From assembly GCA_045660445.1 (NCBI GenBank), contig JAZRDR010000015.1, positions 1-64,000 on the forward strand: a stretch of 64,000 nucleotides of DNA, read 5' to 3'. The notes below the pieces were generated by a model. That model saw only the letters and a program-made list of their open reading frames with translations. It was not told the origin of the DNA and did not search any database. Every line of letters starts with the position of its first letter. The first letter of the stretch is position 1. Below are positions 35,384-44,326 of the stretch, piece by piece. This stretch comes from Faeciplasma sp045660445. Lineage in GTDB: Bacteria; Bacillota; Clostridia; Oscillospirales; Ruminococcaceae. A program made the position numbers and the translations under genes.

Positions 35384-36061
35384 ATGGCGACGTTGCTTGC
35401 GACCAACGGACTCTGCCGCGACTTTAAGATCGGTGACGGCAGTGTGGTTCACGCACTTAAAGACATTAACATCACCGTTGCCGAGGGAAAGCTGACTATT
35501 TTGAAAGGTCGTTCCGGCTCGGGCAAAACAACACTAATAAATCTTTTGGGAGCTTTGGACAGACCCACCAAGGGTGAGGTTTGGTTCGACGGCGTTGACA
35601 TCACAAAGCTTTCAGATCTGAAGCGTGACGAGCTTCGCCGCTATAAAATGGCGTTCGTATTCCAGTCTGTGGCACTTATGTCCTCGATGACAGCTTATGA
35701 AAACGTTGATTTCGGCTTAAGACTTTCAAAGTTCCCCTTCGACAAGCGTGCTGAAAGAGTTACAAAATGCCTTGAAGAAGTTGGCCTTGCAAAGAGAATG
35801 CATCACCGTCCTGGTGAGCTTTCGGGTGGTGAACAGCAGCGTGTTGCTATTGCACGTGCTCTCGCTCACGAGCCCAGAATAATCTTTGCCGACGAACCTA
35901 CCGCCGAGCTTGACAGTACGACCAGCCACCATGTTGTTGAGCTGTTCAAAAAGCTTGTTTTGGAAGAACACATGACTATCGTTATGACCACGCATGACCC
36001 GAGCTTGCTCGAGATTGCCGACGCTGTATATACATTAGAGGACGGTGAGATCATTGAGTAA
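35384..36061 (+). CDS. MacB/LolD-type ABC transporter ATPase
   Basis: A 225-residue ATPase of the MacB/LolD/FtsE class (export or lipoprotein-type, working with FtsX-fold permeases). Walker A GRSGSGKTT is near 45, signature LSGGEQQR near 145, and Walker B IIFADEPTAELD near 165. No permease adjoins it. The double-FtsX permease at 52.5-55.4 kb is the best partner in the window. The start has CAGGAGGTG upstream. It overlaps the next ATPase gene by 8 bases. Confidence 0.92.
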   Translation: MATLLATNGLCRDFKIGDGSVVHALKDINITVAEGKLTILKGRSGSGKTTLINLLGALDRPTKGEVWFDGVDITKLSDLKRDELRRYKMAFVFQSVALMSSMTAYENVDFGLRLSKFPFDKRAERVTKCLEEVGLAKRMHHRPGELSGGEQQRVAIARALAHEPRIIFADEPTAELDSTTSHHVVELFKKLVLEEHMTIVMTTHDPSLLEIADAVYTLEDGEIIE

Positions 36062-37034
36062 GAAGAAAAAGTTAGCTGAACACTTAGCTGAAATTTTGGT
36101 TCCGGGCGGCGACGAATCGGAATACGCAATTGAATGCGAAAACTTAGTTAAGATCTATAAAACCGACCAGATCGAGGTTGTGGCTCTTCAGGGCTTGGAT
36201 CTCCAGATCAAAAAAGGCGAGCTTGTCGCCATCGTCGGCACTTCCGGCTCCGGTAAGTCGACACTGTTGAATATGCTCGGTGGACTTGATAAGCCTTCGG
36301 CAGGAAGTCTTACCATCGCTGGAAGAAACCTTTTAAAATTCACCGAAGAAGACTATATGGTCTATAAACGCAACGTTGTCGGATTTGTTTGGCAGAACAA
36401 TGCACGAAACCTTGTACCTTATTTAACAGCGGTGCAAAACGTTGAGCTTCCGATGCTTTTGCAGGGCAAAAAGGAAAGACGTGCCAAAGCACTTGACCTT
36501 TTGGACGCTGTTGGACTTTCTCACAGAGTTAACTCAAGACTCGATCAGATGTCGGGCGGTGAGCAGCAGCGTGTTGCGATCGCTATCGCCTTGGCTAACG
36601 ATCCTGTTATCCTCTTGGCTGACGAGCCTACCGGCTCGGTCGACACCAAAACCTCTGACCAGATATTAAATGTATTTAAGGAGCTGAACGAGAAGCGCGG
36701 AATTACGATCGTAATCGTAACCCACGACCTTCGCTTGGCCAAAAAGATCGACCGTGTCGTTTCGATTCGAGACGGCAGAACCTCAAGCGAGATCATTAGA
36801 AAGTCCCATGCAGATATCATTCGTGATTCAAAGGGACTTAAGGATGATGATGCTGTTGTTCCGGAAGAGATTGCGGAAGAAACAGTTTCCGAAGAGCTTG
36901 TAGTTTTGGACCGCACAGGCAGACTACAGCTTCCCAAGGAATATTTAGAAGCCCTTGAAATGAAGGGCGGCGAAAAGGTCAAGGCAGACCTTGATCTTGA
37001 AGAGCGAAGGATATACATCCACAAAGCTCAGTAA
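36054..37034 (+). CDS. MacB-type ABC ATPase with C-terminal AbrB-like domain
   Basis: A 326-residue protein. The ATPase covers about 20-245: Walker A GTSGSGKST near 62, signature MSGGEQQR near 165 and Walker B ILLADEPTGSVD near 186. An acidic linker (about 255-280) follows. The last 45 residues read VLDRTGRLQLPKEYLEAL and then GGEKVKADL, closely resembling the swapped-hairpin AbrB/SpoVT fold. That domain normally binds DNA as a dimer; here it may dimerise or regulate the transporter. The start is probably TTG 36054 behind GGTGAG; GTG 36045 is an alternative. It overlaps the preceding gene by 8 bases, so the two ATPases are likely co-translated. Confidence 0.85.
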   Translation: MSKKKKLAEHLAEILVPGGDESEYAIECENLVKIYKTDQIEVVALQGLDLQIKKGELVAIVGTSGSGKSTLLNMLGGLDKPSAGSLTIAGRNLLKFTEEDYMVYKRNVVGFVWQNNARNLVPYLTAVQNVELPMLLQGKKERRAKALDLLDAVGLSHRVNSRLDQMSGGEQQRVAIAIALANDPVILLADEPTGSVDTKTSDQILNVFKELNEKRGITIVIVTHDLRLAKKIDRVVSIRDGRTSSEIIRKSHADIIRDSKGLKDDDAVVPEEIAEETVSEELVVLDRTGRLQLPKEYLEALEMKGGEKVKADLDLEERRIYIHKAQ

Positions 37035-37066
37035 AATTCTTTATTTACCCAGGTGGGATAATATAG

Positions 37067-37081
37067 GTATCCAACAAATAC
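37067..37081 (+). repeat. GTATCCAAC-type element, copy 2
   Basis: GTATCCAACAAATAC, one base shorter than the copy at 35214-35229. It lies just upstream of the solute-binding protein ribosome binding site. Confidence 0.4.
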
Positions 37082-37101
37082 TATGAAAGGTGGATTTCAC
37101 A

Positions 37102-40080
37102 GTGAAAGACAAGATGTTTAGGCGCATAATTTCATTTGTCATTGCATTGGCAATGATAGTGCCTACATTGGCGGTTGTTTATGCTGACGAAGTGGAAGAC
37201 GGCGATTTGCTTATTTCTTCAGAATCACAGACTACCGAGATCAAGGAAACCTCGGCTCAGGGCCTTGACGATGCAAACAGAGCAAGAACTTACAGCACAT
37301 ATTACGATAAGCATATCGATGCTGCACGTCCCGACACAGAGGTTATGATCCCTTATTCTTCATATACCTTTGCAAGCGACAAGACCGAGGCTTATACCGA
37401 CACCATCGAAGGCATTGATGCTTTGGTATGGCCTTCTGCATCCGGTTATGTTGAATTCCCCGTAACCATCGCTGAAGAAGGCATTTACAACATGGAATTC
37501 ATGTATTATGCTTTGTCCAGTGCTGCAAACGACATCGAAATCTCCATTCTTATCGACGGCGAAGCTCCTTACGCTACTGCTGAGCGTGTTGTTTTGCCTA
37601 AGGTTTGGGTAGATAACGAAAAGGGCTATTTGGTTGATGAAAACGGCGAATACATCTTGGACGAAGAAGGCAACAGACAGTTCAAGCTTGACGCTCATGA
37701 AAACCAGATCAGACCTACTTTGGTTGAGTACCTTGCTTGGCAGACTATGTCCGCTAAGGATACAGACGGTTTGTTTAACGATCCCTTGAGATTCTACTTC
37801 ACAAAGGGCGATCACGTTATCACCATCAAGTCTGAAAAGGCAAGATTTGCACTTTCCTACATCAAGCTTTATAACGAGGACGAGGTTCCCGAAACTGCTG
37901 ATGTTGACACAGTTACTGCTGATGAAAGCGTTGCAAGCGTAACTAAGGATGTATTCATCACCCTTGAAGGTGAAAAGGCTGACTTTAAGTCTGACATCAC
38001 TCTTTACGCTACATATAACCGTTCTACATACCTCACTTCTCCCTCTGACCCTGTTAAGATGATCTATAACACTATCGGTCAGGCTAACTGGAAGAACGCA
38101 GGCCAGTCTGTTACATGGAACTTTGACATGGAACAGGCAGGCTGGGTAAAGATCGGTATCAGAGCTAAGCAGGACCAGATGCGTGGTCTTTACTCGAACA
38201 GACGTCTTTATATCGACGGTGTTGTTCCTTGTGCAGATGCAGAGCAGATCAAGTTCTACTATAACACTGAATGGGATTGCGTATCTCCCACTGATGAAAA
38301 CGGCAACGTTCTTTACTTCTATCTTGAAGCAGGCGAGCACTCCATCACCTTGGAAGCTATCCCCGGCGAGATCGGCGACATCATGCGCCAGCTCGACGAT
38401 ATCGTATACTATTTAAACAGCTACTATCGTCAGATTCTCCAGATCACAGGTCCTTCGCCCGACGAATACAACACCTATATGATCCAGAATCAGATTCCTT
38501 CCATCCTTCCCGACTTCCAGAAGTACTCAGACGAACTCAGAGCATTGAAGGGAGACATCGAAGTTTTGGCAGGTACAGAAGGTACTGAAGCAGTTTCCTT
38601 GGAAACCATGGCTGACCTTTTGGACAGATGTATCAAGCGTCCCGACGATATTCCCACATGTCTCACACAGATCAAGGACAACATCACATCCTTGGCACAG
38701 TGGATGACCGACTATAGAAGCCAGTATCTTGAAGTTGATATGATCGAAGTTGTTTCTGCAGACAAGGAATTCTCGACTGTTAAGGAAAACATCTTCGAGT
38801 CCTTGGCCTTCAGCATTCGTTCCTTCATCGGTTCCTTCTTCGCAGACTATAACATTCTCTCCGAAGAAAACGAAGGCGCTTTGAACGTTTGGGTATCCTT
38901 GGGTCGTGACCAGGCTCAGATCGTTAAGGAGCTTGTTGACTCTTACTTCGTTCCCGAATCCGGTATCGAAGTTTCCATCAACCTCGTTCAGGGCGGTATC
39001 TTGGAAGCAACTCTTGCAGGCAAGGGACCTGACGTTGCATTCTTCATCGGCGGCGACTTCCCGATCCAGCTCGCAGCTCGTGATTGCTTGGTTGATATCT
39101 CCAAGTTCGAAGATTACGACGAGATCACCAATAGATTCTCTGAAAACATCATGACCCTTTACACCTATAACGATGGTGAAAAGGCCGGTGTATACGGTTT
39201 GCCTATCTCTCAGAACTTCTCAATGATGTTCTTAAGAACCGACGTTTTGAGCTCCTTCGGCTTTGACAGAGGACCCGAAACTTGGGATGAGCTTATTGAA
39301 ATGCTCCCCACCCTCCAGAGAAGCTACATGGGCGTTGGTTTCAACTTCGGCGTATTTGATACCTTCATGGTTCAGCGCGGAATGACCTATTACAACGAAA
39401 ACCTTACAAAGACAAGATTCACCGAACAGGACGCTGTTGAAGCATTTGAAATGTGGACCAAGTTCTACACTACTTACAGCTTCGCACAGACATTCGACCA
39501 GTTCACACGTTTCAGAACAGGTGAATATCCTATCGTTATCACAGGTTATACCTTCTATAACCAGCTTTACATGGCTGCTCCCGAAATCAGAGGACTTTGG
39601 GAACTCGCTCCTATGCCCGGTACTGTTCGTGAAGACGGAACTGTTGACCACTCTGTAACCTCCGGTTCCTCCGGATGCATCATCTTCTCGAAGCTTTCCG
39701 AACAGCAGCAGGCTGATGCTTGGGAACTCTGCAAGTGGTTCACAAGTGCAGAGATCCAGGCTGAATACGGCAGATCCATCGAAGCTCTCTTGGGCCCGCT
39801 TGGTAGATTCGATACCGCTAACCAGGAAGCTTTGGCACAGCTCGCATGGAGCCAGTCCGAACTCGATCTTATCCTTACTCAGATGAACAGAACCATCGAG
39901 ATCGACATCATCCCCTCTACTTACATCGTTGGACGTAACATCACCAACGCATTCAGAGACACTGTTAACCTTAACAAGAATCCCAGAGATACTCTTGCAT
40001 GGTATAATAAGGATATCAACGACGAAATCTTGAGAAAGTACGAAGAGCTCGGTGTCGTGATCTCCGTACCCGAAGACTAA
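37102..40080 (+). CDS. extracellular solute-binding protein with long N-terminal extension
   Basis: A 992-residue secreted protein. A signal peptide (1-25, cleavage near VYA-DE) has no lipobox cysteine, unlike most Gram-positive binding proteins. Residues about 40-445 contain two beta-rich modules that look like carbohydrate-binding folds (each with a segment typical of CBM-like domains). About 450-590 is helical. Residues 590-985 form a family 1 extracellular solute-binding domain (for example DVAFFIGGDFPIQLAARDC and YGLPISQNFSMMFLRTDV). It should deliver an oligosaccharide to the permeases that follow. GTG 37102 is chosen for its distance from AAAGGTGG; GTG 37090 would add four residues. 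Confidence 0.88.
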   Translation: MKDKMFRRIISFVIALAMIVPTLAVVYADEVEDGDLLISSESQTTEIKETSAQGLDDANRARTYSTYYDKHIDAARPDTEVMIPYSSYTFASDKTEAYTDTIEGIDALVWPSASGYVEFPVTIAEEGIYNMEFMYYALSSAANDIEISILIDGEAPYATAERVVLPKVWVDNEKGYLVDENGEYILDEEGNRQFKLDAHENQIRPTLVEYLAWQTMSAKDTDGLFNDPLRFYFTKGDHVITIKSEKARFALSYIKLYNEDEVPETADVDTVTADESVASVTKDVFITLEGEKADFKSDITLYATYNRSTYLTSPSDPVKMIYNTIGQANWKNAGQSVTWNFDMEQAGWVKIGIRAKQDQMRGLYSNRRLYIDGVVPCADAEQIKFYYNTEWDCVSPTDENGNVLYFYLEAGEHSITLEAIPGEIGDIMRQLDDIVYYLNSYYRQILQITGPSPDEYNTYMIQNQIPSILPDFQKYSDELRALKGDIEVLAGTEGTEAVSLETMADLLDRCIKRPDDIPTCLTQIKDNITSLAQWMTDYRSQYLEVDMIEVVSADKEFSTVKENIFESLAFSIRSFIGSFFADYNILSEENEGALNVWVSLGRDQAQIVKELVDSYFVPESGIEVSINLVQGGILEATLAGKGPDVAFFIGGDFPIQLAARDCLVDISKFEDYDEITNRFSENIMTLYTYNDGEKAGVYGLPISQNFSMMFLRTDVLSSFGFDRGPETWDELIEMLPTLQRSYMGVGFNFGVFDTFMVQRGMTYYNENLTKTRFTEQDAVEAFEMWTKFYTTYSFAQTFDQFTRFRTGEYPIVITGYTFYNQLYMAAPEIRGLWELAPMPGTVREDGTVDHSVTSGSSGCIIFSKLSEQQQADAWELCKWFTSAEIQAEYGRSIEALLGPLGRFDTANQEALAQLAWSQSELDLILTQMNRTIEIDIIPSTYIVGRNITNAFRDTVNLNKNPRDTLAWYNKDINDEILRKYEELGVVISVPED

Positions 40081-40098
40081 AGGAAGGAGGAAGTTATT

Positions 40099-41052
40099 AT
40101 GGCTAATGTAAAAACAGAAACCGTTAAGAAGCCCAAGCCGATTAACACTCAAAGCAAAGCGGCATATACTTGGCACCTTGTAAAGAGAAATCAGGCATGC
40201 TATTGGATGATGCTTCCGTTCTTCGCACTCTTTGCGATCTTCACGATCGTTCCCGTAGTAATGTCCTTCCCGCTTGGTTTGACCAGCTTTAACTTGGTTC
40301 AGTTCCCCAAGTATATCGGACTTCAGAACTTCTACACACTCTTCGTTAACGACGACGTATTCCTTATCGCAATTAAGAACACTCTTATCTTTGCGATCTT
40401 TACAGGCCCGTTCTCTTATGTATTAAGCTTTATCTTGGCATGGCTTATCAACGAGATGAACCCCTTCTTGAAGGTATTCTTCACCTTCGTATTCTACGCT
40501 CCGTCCATGACTCCTTCGGCATTCGTAATCTGGCAGCTCGTATTCTCGGGCGACTCTTACGGTTACCTTAACTCGGTACTTATGGACTTCGGCATCATCT
40601 CCACTGCAAAACAGTGGTTGACCGACACGACCTACATGATGACAGTTGTTATCATCGTTCAGCTTTGGACTTCGATGGGTGCAGGCTTCTTGGCACTTAG
40701 AGCAGGTTTCCAGAATATCGACGCTTCGCTTTACGAAGCAGGCGCTATCGAAGGTATTCAGAACCGCTTCCAGGAACTCTTCACCATCACGATCCCTGCA
40801 ATGGGTCCGTCGCTCTTGTTCGCAGCCGTTTTGGCTATCTCCGGTGCTTTCACCGTCGGTGGCGTTGGAGCTGCACTTTGCGGACTTCCTTCGACTAACT
40901 ACGCTGTTCACACCGTTATGAACCACGCTCAGGACTACGGTTCGATCCGTTACGAGATGGGTTACGCTTCGGCAATCTGTATGGTATTGTTCGTTGTAAT
41001 GCTTATCTTCAACAAGATCATTCGCCAAGTATTGAGCAAATATACTGACTAA
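40099..41052 (+). CDS. carbohydrate ABC permease, MalF-like (pair 1)
   Basis: A 317-residue permease with about six helices after a basic N-terminal tail. It carries the inner-membrane EAA loop (YEAGAIEGIQNRFQELFTIT, about 213-232) that docks the ATPase. Its position between the binding protein and a MalG-like permease gives the classic order. It belongs to the sugar-importer (CUT1) group. No ATPase gene adjoins it; the MsmX-type protein at 25.6 kb is the likely motor. The start follows AGGAAGGAGG. Confidence 0.92.
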   Translation: MANVKTETVKKPKPINTQSKAAYTWHLVKRNQACYWMMLPFFALFAIFTIVPVVMSFPLGLTSFNLVQFPKYIGLQNFYTLFVNDDVFLIAIKNTLIFAIFTGPFSYVLSFILAWLINEMNPFLKVFFTFVFYAPSMTPSAFVIWQLVFSGDSYGYLNSVLMDFGIISTAKQWLTDTTYMMTVVIIVQLWTSMGAGFLALRAGFQNIDASLYEAGAIEGIQNRFQELFTITIPAMGPSLLFAAVLAISGAFTVGGVGAALCGLPSTNYAVHTVMNHAQDYGSIRYEMGYASAICMVLFVVMLIFNKIIRQVLSKYTD

Positions 41053-41070
41053 TAAAGGAGGGGAAATACA

Positions 41071-41970
41071 ATGGCAAGAAAAAAGAAGCCCGTTAACATT
41101 GAAAAAGTTCATGTTAAGAAGTCTAAGGGCAAGCACATAAACGGTTCACTTGCAGGAGACATTTGTATTTTCATTCTCCTTGCACTCTTGGGAATCTTCA
41201 TGATCTTCCCGCTCTACTATTCGATCATCCAGTCCTTCAAGCCTATCTCGGAATTGTTCGTATTCCCGCCTAAGCTTTACGTAGTTTCCCCCACAGGCGA
41301 GAACTTCTCCAACCTCTTTAAGGTTGCAGGTAACCTTTGGGTTCCCTTCTCGAGATACGTTTTCAACTCGGTATTTATCACAATCGTAATCACAGTTATG
41401 CACGTGTTTGTTGTTTGCTGCTGTGCATTCTGTCTTTCCAAGTGCCGCTTCCCCGGTTACTTCGCTTTAAACCAGCTTATCGTAACCGCCCTCTTGTTCA
41501 CCTCTACAGCTACATGGATCATGCAGTTCGTAGTAATGGCAAAGATGGGTATGATCAATACATATTGGGCACTGATTTTGCCGAACGTTGCAACGTCAAT
41601 GGGTCTGTACCTTATGCGTCAGAGTATGTCGACGATCAACGACTCTATCATTGATGCCGCGAAGGTTGACGGTGCAGGTGCATTCAGAACCTGCTGGCAG
41701 GTTGTAATTCCTAACCAGAAGCCTGCTATCGCAACACTTATCATCTTCGTATTCCAGGGCGCTTGGAACGTTCAGGGCGGCGCGCTTGTATATCAGGAAG
41801 ACCTTAAGACTCTTCCCACCATCATGTCGCAGATCGCTGCTTCCGGTATCGCCCGTCAGGGTATCATCTACGCTTCGGCTGTAGTACTTATGATCCCTCC
41901 GCTTGTTATCTTCCTTATCGCACAGAGTAACGTTATGGAAACCATGGCTAACTCCGGTATGAAGGACTAA
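41071..41970 (+). CDS. carbohydrate ABC permease, MalG-like (pair 1)
   Basis: A 299-residue permease with six helices and an EAA loop (IDAAKVDGAGAFRTCWQVVI, about 192-211). It forms the heterodimer with the MalF-like protein 18 bases upstream. Start at ATG 41071 after AAAGGAGGGG. Confidence 0.92.
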   Translation: MARKKKPVNIEKVHVKKSKGKHINGSLAGDICIFILLALLGIFMIFPLYYSIIQSFKPISELFVFPPKLYVVSPTGENFSNLFKVAGNLWVPFSRYVFNSVFITIVITVMHVFVVCCCAFCLSKCRFPGYFALNQLIVTALLFTSTATWIMQFVVMAKMGMINTYWALILPNVATSMGLYLMRQSMSTINDSIIDAAKVDGAGAFRTCWQVVIPNQKPAIATLIIFVFQGAWNVQGGALVYQEDLKTLPTIMSQIAASGIARQGIIYASAVVLMIPPLVIFLIAQSNVMETMANSGMKD

Positions 41971-42010
41971 TATTAACCCTATGTTAAACTATTATGAAAG
42001 GTGATAAGCG

Positions 42011-43669
42011 GTGACGAGTATGAATATTAAAAAGACTCTTTGTATGCTGGTTGCCCTCGTTATGGCGGTTTGCACTTTCGCAACCGTTGCTTATGCCGAG
42101 GACCCGTATACAGCCTATAACTACAATGCGTGGAGCGTTGCACTTCCTTCTCAGAACGGTTACATCGTTAAAGATAGCATAACCGGTGCTGACATGGGAC
42201 TTGACCAGCTCTCCGACCCTAACAGCCCGTTGTTTATCAGCGAGGATGAGCCTAACACCCTTTCGGATGCTAAGGACTTCTTCCTTTCTCCCAACAATGA
42301 ATTCTTCATCGTTGACACGGGCAACAACAGAATCATCCACACAGACATTAACTTTAACCTTATCGGCTGCTATAAGAACTTCACAGGCTCTAAAGTAGTG
42401 GAAGAGGTTAAGGATGCTGACGGCAACGTTATTGACACTATCCCCGCAACCGGCCTTAAGAGCCCTTACGGTATCTTCGTTGATGAAGACAACATCATGT
42501 ACATTGCCGACAGAGATAATCAGCGTATTATCAAGTGCGGTTTCGACTGCGAGATCATTACCGAATATGTTCGCCCCGTAACCGAGCTTTATGACACTGT
42601 ATCCTTCTATTGCACCAAGGTTTTGGTTGACGCTGCAAAGAACGTATACGTTATCTGCCCTGCAGTTAACAAGGGTGCTATCATGTTCGCACCCAGCGGA
42701 TCCTTCATCGGATACTATGGTGCAAACCGTGTAGAAGTTACTGCTGAAGTTATCAGAAACAAGATTTGGAGAAAGTTCGCTTCTGATGAGCAGATCGCAG
42801 GTATGATCAAGGCAACACCTGTTGAATATGCAAACTTCGACGTTGACAAGGAAGGCTTCATCTACACAGTAACCGAAGTTGCTGACGTTGCAACTGACGC
42901 TGTTAAGAAGCTTAATCCTGCAGGCTTCAACATTTTGGAGACAACTACAAACGCAGCCGAGCTTAAGTTTGGTGACCAGCAGTCGATCACATATTCGGGC
43001 ACAACATATGCAACCCGTTTGACCGACGTTGCAGTTGCTGAAAACGGCAATATCAACATCTTGGACTATACAACCGGCCGTGTATTCCAGTATGACAAGG
43101 AATGTAATCTCTTGTTCGTATTCGGATGCGACCAGGAAGCACAGAACGGCGGCTTTGACAACCCCAACGCTGTTGAATGCTATGAAGAATATATCTATGT
43201 TCTCGACGGCAGAAACAACGATATTACTGTCTATGCTGAAACCGATTTCGGTGCAACCGTTCACGAAGCTGTTGAAATGTTCAACGAAGGCTTGTATGAA
43301 GACTCTTTGGATCTTTGGCGCGATGTTTTGAAGCGCGACGGTAACTATAACATGGCATACCTTGCTATCGGCCGTGCACTTTTGAACCAGGATAAATATG
43401 ACGAAGCACTTGAATACTTCAAGCTCGCTTTCAGCGATGAAGACTATGACAGAGCTTTCGAATCCAAGCGTCAGGAACTCTTAAGACAGAACTTCACACT
43501 TATCGTTATCATCCTCATCGTTGTTATCGTTGTGGTGTTTGTTATCAAGCAGCTTCAGAAGCGCAAGATAATCCCCGACAAGCTCATCAAGAGAGGATTA
43601 ATGTGGGTTGTTGACAAGATTATTGATTTAGTTAAAAACATTATCGCTAAGAAGGGAGGAAGCAAATAA
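42011..43669 (+). CDS. NHL-repeat and TPR membrane protein
   Basis: A 552-residue protein with a signal peptide (cleavage near AYA-ED). NHL beta-propeller repeats (about 80-415) include DTGNNRIIH and DRDNQRIIK. A tetratricopeptide-like pair of helical repeats covers about 418-485 (FNEGLYEDSLDLWRDVLKRD and NQDKYDEALEYFKLAFSDED). One transmembrane helix (about 498-515) leads to a basic tail. The propeller and TPR therefore face outside. It sits in the same strand unit as the permeases. It may act as a scaffold or sensor; this is inferred. GTG 42011 (with AAAGGTGA) and ATG 42020 are both possible starts. Confidence 0.85.
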   Translation: MTSMNIKKTLCMLVALVMAVCTFATVAYAEDPYTAYNYNAWSVALPSQNGYIVKDSITGADMGLDQLSDPNSPLFISEDEPNTLSDAKDFFLSPNNEFFIVDTGNNRIIHTDINFNLIGCYKNFTGSKVVEEVKDADGNVIDTIPATGLKSPYGIFVDEDNIMYIADRDNQRIIKCGFDCEIITEYVRPVTELYDTVSFYCTKVLVDAAKNVYVICPAVNKGAIMFAPSGSFIGYYGANRVEVTAEVIRNKIWRKFASDEQIAGMIKATPVEYANFDVDKEGFIYTVTEVADVATDAVKKLNPAGFNILETTTNAAELKFGDQQSITYSGTTYATRLTDVAVAENGNINILDYTTGRVFQYDKECNLLFVFGCDQEAQNGGFDNPNAVECYEEYIYVLDGRNNDITVYAETDFGATVHEAVEMFNEGLYEDSLDLWRDVLKRDGNYNMAYLAIGRALLNQDKYDEALEYFKLAFSDEDYDRAFESKRQELLRQNFTLIVIILIVVIVVVFVIKQLQKRKIIPDKLIKRGLMWVVDKIIDLVKNIIAKKGGSK

Positions 43670-44304
43670 TGATTTATGATATGACACCGTTACAGTGGCT
43701 GAAACACGTTATTTTCCACCCCTTCGAAGGATATGAAGATATGCGCTGGAAGAAGCAGGGTTCGATGAAGATATCAATGGTAATCGTTTTCTTCCTCTTC
43801 TTGGCACAGATGTTTTCAGCAAGATACGGCGGCTTTGCTTTCAACATGAGAGCATACTCCGATATCTTCAACGTAGTTCCGATTTTGGTACAGTCGGTTG
43901 CATACTATGCTACATGGGTAGTTGCTAACTGGTCTTTGTGCACACTTTTGGACGGCGAAGGAAATATGCGCAGAATCGCTATCTACACAGCATATGCACT
44001 TGTTCCCTTCATCATTTGCAGCTTCCTTTCTACCGGAATTTCCTATTTCCTCACACTTGACGAATCGATTTGGACAACATCCATCAGCACCATCGGTTTT
44101 GCTTGGTCTGGCGTACTTTTGGTATTCGGTATGAAAGCTTGCCACCAGTATTCATTCACAAAAACAATTGCGTCCATGTTCCTTACAGTAGTAGGCATGC
44201 TTTTGATCCTTTGCTTGCTCGTTTTGGTCATGTCGCTCTTCCAGCAGGTATGGCTCTTCATTCTTACTATCTACACAGAAATCATGTATAGAGTAAGAAG
44301 CTAA
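43669..44304 (+). CDS. Yip1-family membrane protein
   Basis: A 211-residue protein with about five helices of the YIP1 domain type. The conserved N-terminal element is HPFEGYEDMRWKKQGS, followed by helices and a tail without motifs. Its ATG overlaps the NHL gene stop by one base, so the two are coupled. Bacterial Yip1 proteins often accompany such sugar ABC clusters; their function is unknown. Confidence 0.85.
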   Translation: MIYDMTPLQWLKHVIFHPFEGYEDMRWKKQGSMKISMVIVFFLFLAQMFSARYGGFAFNMRAYSDIFNVVPILVQSVAYYATWVVANWSLCTLLDGEGNMRRIAIYTAYALVPFIICSFLSTGISYFLTLDESIWTTSISTIGFAWSGVLLVFGMKACHQYSFTKTIASMFLTVVGMLLILCLLVLVMSLFQQVWLFILTIYTEIMYRVRS

Positions 44305-44326
44305 GCGAGCAGAAAGTGAGTATAAG

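Noticed and set aside
36045..36053. GTG 36045 as the start of the AbrB-fused ATPase
   Set aside because: TTG 36054 has GGTGAG at a workable distance, whereas GTG has no clear ribosome binding site. The choice is still not certain.
41984..43264. 426-residue open frame on the minus strand inside the NHL gene
   Set aside because: It is opposite a well-supported gene with signal peptide, repeats and conserved motifs; it has no ribosome binding site and reflects codon bias.
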